A DNA stretch of 8,727 bases from the NCBI GenBank assembly GCA_021823945.1, contig JAKALW010000030.1, positions 1 to 8,727 on the forward strand, in the 5' to 3' direction. The translations under genes and the position numbers were made by a program. The notes under the pieces were generated by a model that was not told the origin of the DNA, made no database searches, and worked only from the letters and a program-made list of their open reading frames with translations. This DNA is from Microcaldota archaeon (GTDB lineage Archaea > Micrarchaeota > Micrarchaeia > Anstonellales > VGKX01). Numbering within the stretch: the first letter of the stretch is position 1; every line of letters starts with the position of its first letter. Shown in pieces: positions 7,401 through 8,727 of the stretch.

Positions 7401-8727
7401 GTCATACCCGTACAACAACACGGTGGCCAAGTTCAACGGGCAAAACGGCATAATCTGGCAATACGGCAATGGCTCAACTGACGGGAACGTCAATGTCGTT
7501 GCCCAGCCCTTCGACGCCTCGGACTCGATAATGGGCACAGTGGCCATAGCGGACACGCTCAAGGACCGCGTGCTTGTCGTGAACCCGAGCACTTACAACC
7601 CCAATGCCGGCAATTTCGGGTTCACTGGCTCGAACATACTCCGGACAATAGGCTACCTCGGCAATTCAAGCTACCTTTCCACGCCATTTGGCGTATTCTA
7701 TTACCTCGCCCAGGGCAATAACAGCACCGCGGAAAGTGTTTACATGGCGGACACCGGCGATGCCAAGGTGAAATCCATATCATTGCAGTCCAATGTTTCC
7801 GCGCTTGAGACTGTCTACTCGAGCAATGACTCGAACTTCTTCCCGCGGCGCATCTATCTCTCAAAGCTTGGCAGCTATTTCTGGGTCGCAGACTCGGAAA
7901 ACGACAGGGTGCTCAAAATATCAACGAACGGCACAGTGCTAGGCTCGGTAGGCTCAAACCCTGTGGGTTCGGAAAACTTCTCGTTCGTGGCCCTCAACAC
8001 GCCCTACGACGTTTCGGAAACACCCGAAGGCAATGTCCTGATATCCGACACAGGCAACCAGCGCATAATAGAGGTCAATTCTTCTATGCCGCAAAACGGG
8101 ATAGTCTGGCAGTACGGAAGGCTCGGGTATGCAGGCAGCGGGGTAAACATGCTTTCGTTCCCCTACAGCGCGTTCCAGTACGGCGACACGGTATTCATAG
8201 CCGACACCTACAACTCGCAGGTGCTTGGCATCACGAAAAGCGACTATAACGCTGCGGCGCCAAACTTCGGTTTCACAAGCTCAAGCATCACGCGCAGGAT
8301 ATCCAACGGCATGCAGCCGTACAAGGTGTATTCGTTCTATTCTGGCTGCTCCGGGACCGGGCAGGGAATAGACCAGTGCGCAAGCCTCTCGCCGTTCGAC
8401 ATAGGCGGCGAGGAATCCCTGTACGTGAACGCGGTTTACGACACTGTCCTGCCAAAGCCCGTCATAACCTGCCCGTCCCCGCAGGTCAGCTTCACCCAGC
8501 TTGGCACGAGCCAGTCATCCACCGGCAATATAACCTCGCTTTTCTACACTTCGACAAACACGGTGCTTGGCGTGCTCTGCGCGAACAACACTGACTGCAA
8601 CCTGCAGCCCAACTTCTTCCCGGCGATAGCAGCCCTTGAGAAGAAGACTTACAATATCACTGTCGCTGTCCCGTTGTCGTACCCGCTAATAGGCGACATC
8701 CCATACACTCTCTACGCAGACGCGGAG
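1360..8727 (+). CDS. Giant exported multidomain surface protein: FG-GAP, DUF2341, LamG and NHL modules (3' end outside window)
   Basis: A single frame of 2456 codons is open from ATG 1360 to the window end. The start is chosen because it gives a textbook signal peptide; an in-frame GTG at 1342 is the only alternative after the stop at 1336-1338. In order: signal peptide (1-24); beta-rich domain (25-127); Asn/Thr/Ala/Ser/Pro linker (128-167); FG-GAP blades (226-330); DUF2341 plus LamG-like fold (348-673); FG-GAP blades (681-853); second LamG (854-1047); an FG-GAP-like blade (1060-1127); a module ending FNVSRFSTYRVE (about 1188-1276); beta-sandwich segments (1277-1740); DUF2341-like opening and jelly roll (1741-1945); NHL propeller (2019-2318); more Cys-containing beta segments to the edge. 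It has about 95 N-X-S/T sequons, many close Cys pairs and few Lys or Glu. These point to a glycosylated, disulfide-bonded protein outside the membrane. A C-terminal anchor may lie beyond the window. No enzyme active site was recognised. The biological role is unknown; adhesion or ligand binding is inferred from the LamG and propeller modules. Confidence 0.95.
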   Translation, partial: MRQLIYIQLVSIVLLLILLPAAQAQNSLPATVAPGSSIQVSFFSPTPFPGTVQSAPFSVLAQGIPPELAQRIEIFGNGFLIAACNASACNVTINPAAISVQSYSVYAKGYAIDGTYALSPNLTYVINSSGGAPAQPNATTNATNATAPSQKITAPSASSSAPEFSAAGMAPLYTPISPLPVRQYFDVGVNISAIAPPGVIFDYVRAGRSPATKASPQYLAGSQAAGQVYAYSENGTLLFTFNSSQVSAQSFTPLGFDVDGDGVDDFAIGYPASAGVVPGSVVIYSGANGSALYAFQAKNSSFPYFGTSVSSYVLPDNSSVLLLAGSPFESNPTNASATLFSTSRYYLAKAAINSTVQSDLADFPARVVFDSAYTIRMGGLWANCSNLQVLDPPAYSQLYYEVENGTCNTNSTVVWVKIPLLKNSTVLNTIYFFANQSASPYWNASQVWSNGYVSVWHGGDMTDSLGNNNLTNSPYGTVSVSSTPGTCAFGECFYAAGPTGALTNASAADIPLGSATHYVSLWAWRQTTQQPNNYAQMFAMGDSGNANSATEIGWDSSIPSLEAWSPAVNLLATIPSNGTAVSGLHYYAYGENFYGLNNCSWMVKMDSQVSYRALTYCPFVTAGMIVIGADTTYNANYWWAANGPVAFDEIRLSNVSRSTDWLEAEHSQSYSYSVINASSMGGVSVLSGIKTGSNTNISFGSSVAILGDIDGDGQADYAVGDPYGSTNGVANGLVWLFSGADNKSVFSVIGGSAGEHFGRGVWALGDINHDGVSEYGVDSDKYAYVFGGGASPYLIYRLKSSDLGLGNTTISIRPLPDVDNDTYRDFAIIAPNASQVGEQVVLWDMFNLNITNTSAGSLPDYSYTTASSYGGGPSKPVWASPSSCAGGCMVFNGSQYIYTEASQPYSAQGSFSIFAWVSKAQNGVAQAVASTAGAQDGYWFGFDSNDYLTFVEPGVGNFTSGSPVTGGAIHYLGVSRDASTATLKLFIDGVQIGTFESRSAPLANSHALYLGANPDGTAGLNGSISEAMFLDSATDQPGASSLFLAGISNSSNPMNLTGNGAVIVMSGKNATQLYRFRGSSNYEHFGADVSGFISSWGGPSMEVVSQNYSGNSTSAVYAFYFGKILPFTLVNYSKFSPALTTQFSYLPNLTSVYGLSLGIANIGSISFPQNYPVDSYMQDYDSNVYMGYGFVSVNSGALDPSFNSTAQVTLRTDGVWQNSTVPRVYYSPNFVTTYSKQAGETLCTDGGGICSGFAWDNATYTLTFNVSRFSTYRVESSSNLSVYNVTPLTVSVFFPLSSTYSATPVNVTVFRPFTLSFNATDLNVTVTKCDIIDAQPIFVSIFATPDYPLNGSFGTACNVALSDPCDMKYITGVQFKVIRPDGTVRLSYVPYASSDVGAYNTTYTSPQFSVDQWSATTPWTCVANVTRDNQTYEQNGTFDSNLDDNLTVAPVPYAVVSGYESLINLTASYTRANGVPQTNANITFYGIVKGTLFKTSDYSFGSIDPVSGNYSRPLPTLAPGDYVWYITAYKRFYMPKNASGQLLVSGSNLFYSGVPQQYAFWGAPALVSANLSAVAGESLNVQNQIACPCLWGCTQSPQLIPSLAANQSPYQILNNISVPDKVAGDFSIDLSSSDAQGSNASTSFLLTSSDPQGKPNYQVTPMNPRGQIIPGSWSPLELNLHIWPGLSNFTVNFDNPNCTVSQSSWSDFSGSSNFVLNCTAPSDYRLPNMTVRGEINTTAISPGWWDQRWKYRRLLAPRLSVSGQVVTIENVSVGHASDCSDIRVIAGGGGWAYDMMCVPKPSLDSWKSYYSVLNPNSYFTNGFDKDGYRQIVYNGSETYLELNLTNATTASRVSADLELTGTARYFMVNVSSNHVDWTTVLSSVAGVNAPSSGIYGFVEGDFAPANVSYVRFIADVSGTADTTLRLASFALEHYAWTNSSRVNENPFYKEIGFELTNSTTDSAGNHYCSLSAMLTAPIMSNYYLYYGCTDPQNQSSCLIPTGQYANITRLPLLVSYPYNNTVAKFNGQNGIIWQYGNGSTDGNVNVVAQPFDASDSIMGTVAIADTLKDRVLVVNPSTYNPNAGNFGFTGSNILRTIGYLGNSSYLSTPFGVFYYLAQGNNSTAESVYMADTGDAKVKSISLQSNVSALETVYSSNDSNFFPRRIYLSKLGSYFWVADSENDRVLKISTNGTVLGSVGSNPVGSENFSFVALNTPYDVSETPEGNVLISDTGNQRIIEVNSSMPQNGIVWQYGRLGYAGSGVNMLSFPYSAFQYGDTVFIADTYNSQVLGITKSDYNAAAPNFGFTSSSITRRISNGMQPYKVYSFYSGCSGTGQGIDQCASLSPFDIGGEESLYVNAVYDTVLPKPVITCPSPQVSFTQLGTSQSSTGNITSLFYTSTNTVLGVLCANNTDCNLQPNFFPAIAALEKKTYNITVAVPLSYPLIGDIPYTLYADAE
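1741..1860 (+). other. Low-complexity N/A/T/S/P linker (residues 128-167)
   Basis: The segment is dominated by Asn, Ala, Thr, Ser and Pro. It includes three NAT sequons within eight residues (NATTNATNAT), then a Ser/Ala/Pro run. It separates the small N-terminal beta domain from the first FG-GAP propeller blade. It looks like an extended, probably glycosylated stalk; the glycosylation is inferred from the sequons. Confidence 0.75.
2035..2345 (+). repeat. FG-GAP propeller, first blades (residues 226-328)
   Basis: The blade pattern GQVYAYSENGTLLFTF is followed by the Ca2+-loop motif DVDGDGVDDFAIGYP (257-271). A second blade starts GSVVIYSGANGSALYAF and ends in LLLAGSP, but its calcium loop is degenerate (VLPDNSSV). 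FG-GAP repeats form integrin-alpha-like propellers. The set stops abruptly at about residue 330, where the DUF2341/LamG segment begins, and resumes at residue 681. Confidence 0.8.
2401..3378 (+). other. DUF2341 plus LamG-like lectin-fold segment (residues 348-673)
   Basis: Residues 348-457 follow the DUF2341 pattern: SDLADFPARVVF, LYYEVENGTC, VVWVKIPLLKNST, TIYFFANQS, YWNASQVW, then YVSVWHGGDMTDS. The rest has LamG/concanavalin-like features: HYVSLWAWRQT, Cys pairs C487/C492 and C599/C617, and the closing signature FDEIRLSNVSRSTDWLEAEH (647-666). This closing signature is frequent after DUF2341 in archaeal and bacterial surface proteins. LamG folds often bind carbohydrate or protein ligands; the ligand here is unknown. 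Confidence 0.78.
3400..3918 (+). repeat. FG-GAP propeller, central blades (residues 681-853)
   Basis: Three blades have recognisable Ca2+ loops: GDIDGDGQADYAVGDP (707-722), GDINHDGVSEYGVDSD (765-780) and PDVDNDTYRDFAIIAP (816-831). Each is preceded by an outer-strand pattern such as GLVWLFSGADNKSVF or YAYVFGGGASPYLIY. A further strand pair, EQVVLWDMFNLNIT, opens another blade that is then cut off by the second LamG domain. Together with the N-terminal blades and the blade at 1060-1127 this gives roughly six or seven blades, the size of an integrin-like propeller. Confidence 0.83.
3919..4500 (+). other. Second LamG domain (residues 854-1047)
   Basis: The pattern is classical LamG/concanavalin-like: CMVFNGSQYIYTEAS, then GSFSIFAWVSKAQNG, GYWFGFDSNDYLTF, AIHYLGVSRDASTATLKLFI, DGVQIGTFESR, ALYLGANPDGTAGLNGSISE. 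A short Cys pair (C884/C888) sits at its start. It follows the opening strands of an FG-GAP blade and is followed by a further FG-GAP-like blade, so it appears inserted within the propeller. Confidence 0.85.
4537..4740 (+). repeat. FG-GAP-like terminal blade (residues 1060-1127)
   Basis: GAVIVMSGKNATQLYRF, then NYEHFGADVSGFI, then MEVVSQNYSG and AVYAFYFGKILPF match the FG-GAP blade pattern (outer strands, F-G-A/T/S, inner strand ending at a G/A/S-rich turn). The calcium-loop aspartates are missing. It is the likely last blade of the propeller that begins at residue 226. Confidence 0.65.
4921..5187 (+). other. Cys-containing beta module ending in FSTY (residues 1188-1276)
   Basis: The segment runs AQVTLRTDGVW, then PRVYYSPNFVTT, GETLCTDGGGICSGFAW (C1243 and C1250) and LTFNVSRFSTYRVES. 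In my recollection the combination of a short Cys loop and a closing F-x-V-x-x-F-S-T-Y strand recurs in archaeal secreted proteins. It has no function I can name. The Cys pair probably forms a disulfide. Confidence 0.5.
5188..6579 (+). other. Series of beta-sandwich (Ig-like) segments (residues 1277-1740)
   Basis: About 460 residues of alternating hydrophobic/polar beta pattern without a family I can name with confidence. One Ig-like unit seems to be centred on residues 1468-1560: NANITFYGIVKG, SGNYSRPLPTLAPGDYVWYI, then SGQLLVSG. It resembles the cytosolic-free Ig or macroglobulin-type folds common in surface proteins. Cysteines C1329, C1357, C1365, C1587, C1589 and C1593 suggest local disulfides. 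Sequons are frequent. The segment links the FG-GAP/LamG head to the NHL propeller. Confidence 0.45.
6580..7194 (+). other. DUF2341-like opening followed by a jelly-roll segment (residues 1741-1945)
   Basis: GWWDQRWKYRRLLAP (1742-1756) is the typical tryptophan/arginine opening of DUF2341, with a Cys pair downstream (C1672-type spacing is absent; DCSDIRVIAG and MMCVPKP carry the cysteines). It is followed by YLELNLTNATTASRVSADLE, FMVNVSSNHVDWTTVLSSV and SYVRFIADVSG. These resemble a discoidin (F5/8 type C) jelly roll, where a W-T after S-x-D/H and a Y-V-R-F strand are usual. The jelly-roll call is tentative. Confidence 0.45.
7414..8313 (+). repeat. NHL-type beta propeller (residues 2019-2318)
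   Basis: Five blade motifs of the NHL type are visible: IADTLKDRVLVV (D2065), MADTGDAKVKSI (D2131), VADSENDRVLKI (D2178), ISDTGNQRIIEV (D2230) and IADTYNSQVLGI (D2282), spaced 66, 47, 52 and 52 residues. Typical pre-blade patterns PFGV, PYDV and PYSAF precede several of them. WQYG occurs at the start and near the end. NHL propellers have five or six blades and serve as binding platforms. Sequence at either end could close the ring by a shared blade. Confidence 0.87.

Noticed and set aside
1..8727. CRISPR array, insertion sequence or attachment site
   Set aside because: No regularly spaced direct repeats, transposase motifs or terminal inverted repeats were seen; the repeats in the plus-strand gene are diverged protein repeats.

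Overview
The window comes from an archaeon. It holds two genes transcribed away from each other from a shared AT-rich intergenic region, and both run off the window. On the minus strand (1-1124) is the N-terminal 374 residues of alanyl-tRNA synthetase of the archaeal type, with a Cys4 zinc site ahead of the class II catalytic core. On the plus strand (1360-8727) is one uninterrupted frame of 2456 codons with no stop inside the window. It encodes a giant exported surface protein. The archaeal assignment rests on the synthetase type, on TATA-box-like promoter elements and on the very high number of N-glycosylation sequons in the exported protein. Large LamG/FG-GAP/NHL surface proteins with DUF2341 modules suggest a DPANN-like lineage (for example Micrarchaeota or Diapherotrites), but that placement is inference from general familiarity, not proven here.

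Layout: 1-1124 alaS (minus strand, C-terminal part missing); 1125-1359 divergent promoter region; 1360-8727 giant protein (plus strand, C-terminus missing). From its N-terminus the giant protein has: a signal peptide; a small beta-rich domain; an Asn/Thr/Ala/Ser/Pro linker; FG-GAP propeller blades with Ca2+-loop motifs; a DUF2341 plus LamG-like lectin fold; more FG-GAP blades; a second LamG domain; a last FG-GAP-like blade; a Cys-containing beta module ending in FSTY; a long series of beta-sandwich segments; a second DUF2341-like opening followed by a jelly-roll (discoidin-like) segment; an NHL-type propeller with five ADT/SDT-type blade motifs; and further Cys-containing beta segments up to the window edge.

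The two genes have no evident functional link. The synthetase is a housekeeping enzyme. The giant protein looks built for the cell exterior: signal peptide, about 95 N-X-S/T sequons, closely spaced Cys pairs, few charged residues, and domains known for carbohydrate and protein binding. The most notable feature is the architecture. The FG-GAP propeller appears to be interrupted by two LamG-type domains, and the NHL propeller opens and closes with clearly related units. A role in adhesion or cell-cell contact is plausible but is inference. All other open frames I examined on either strand look like shadows of these two coding regions.
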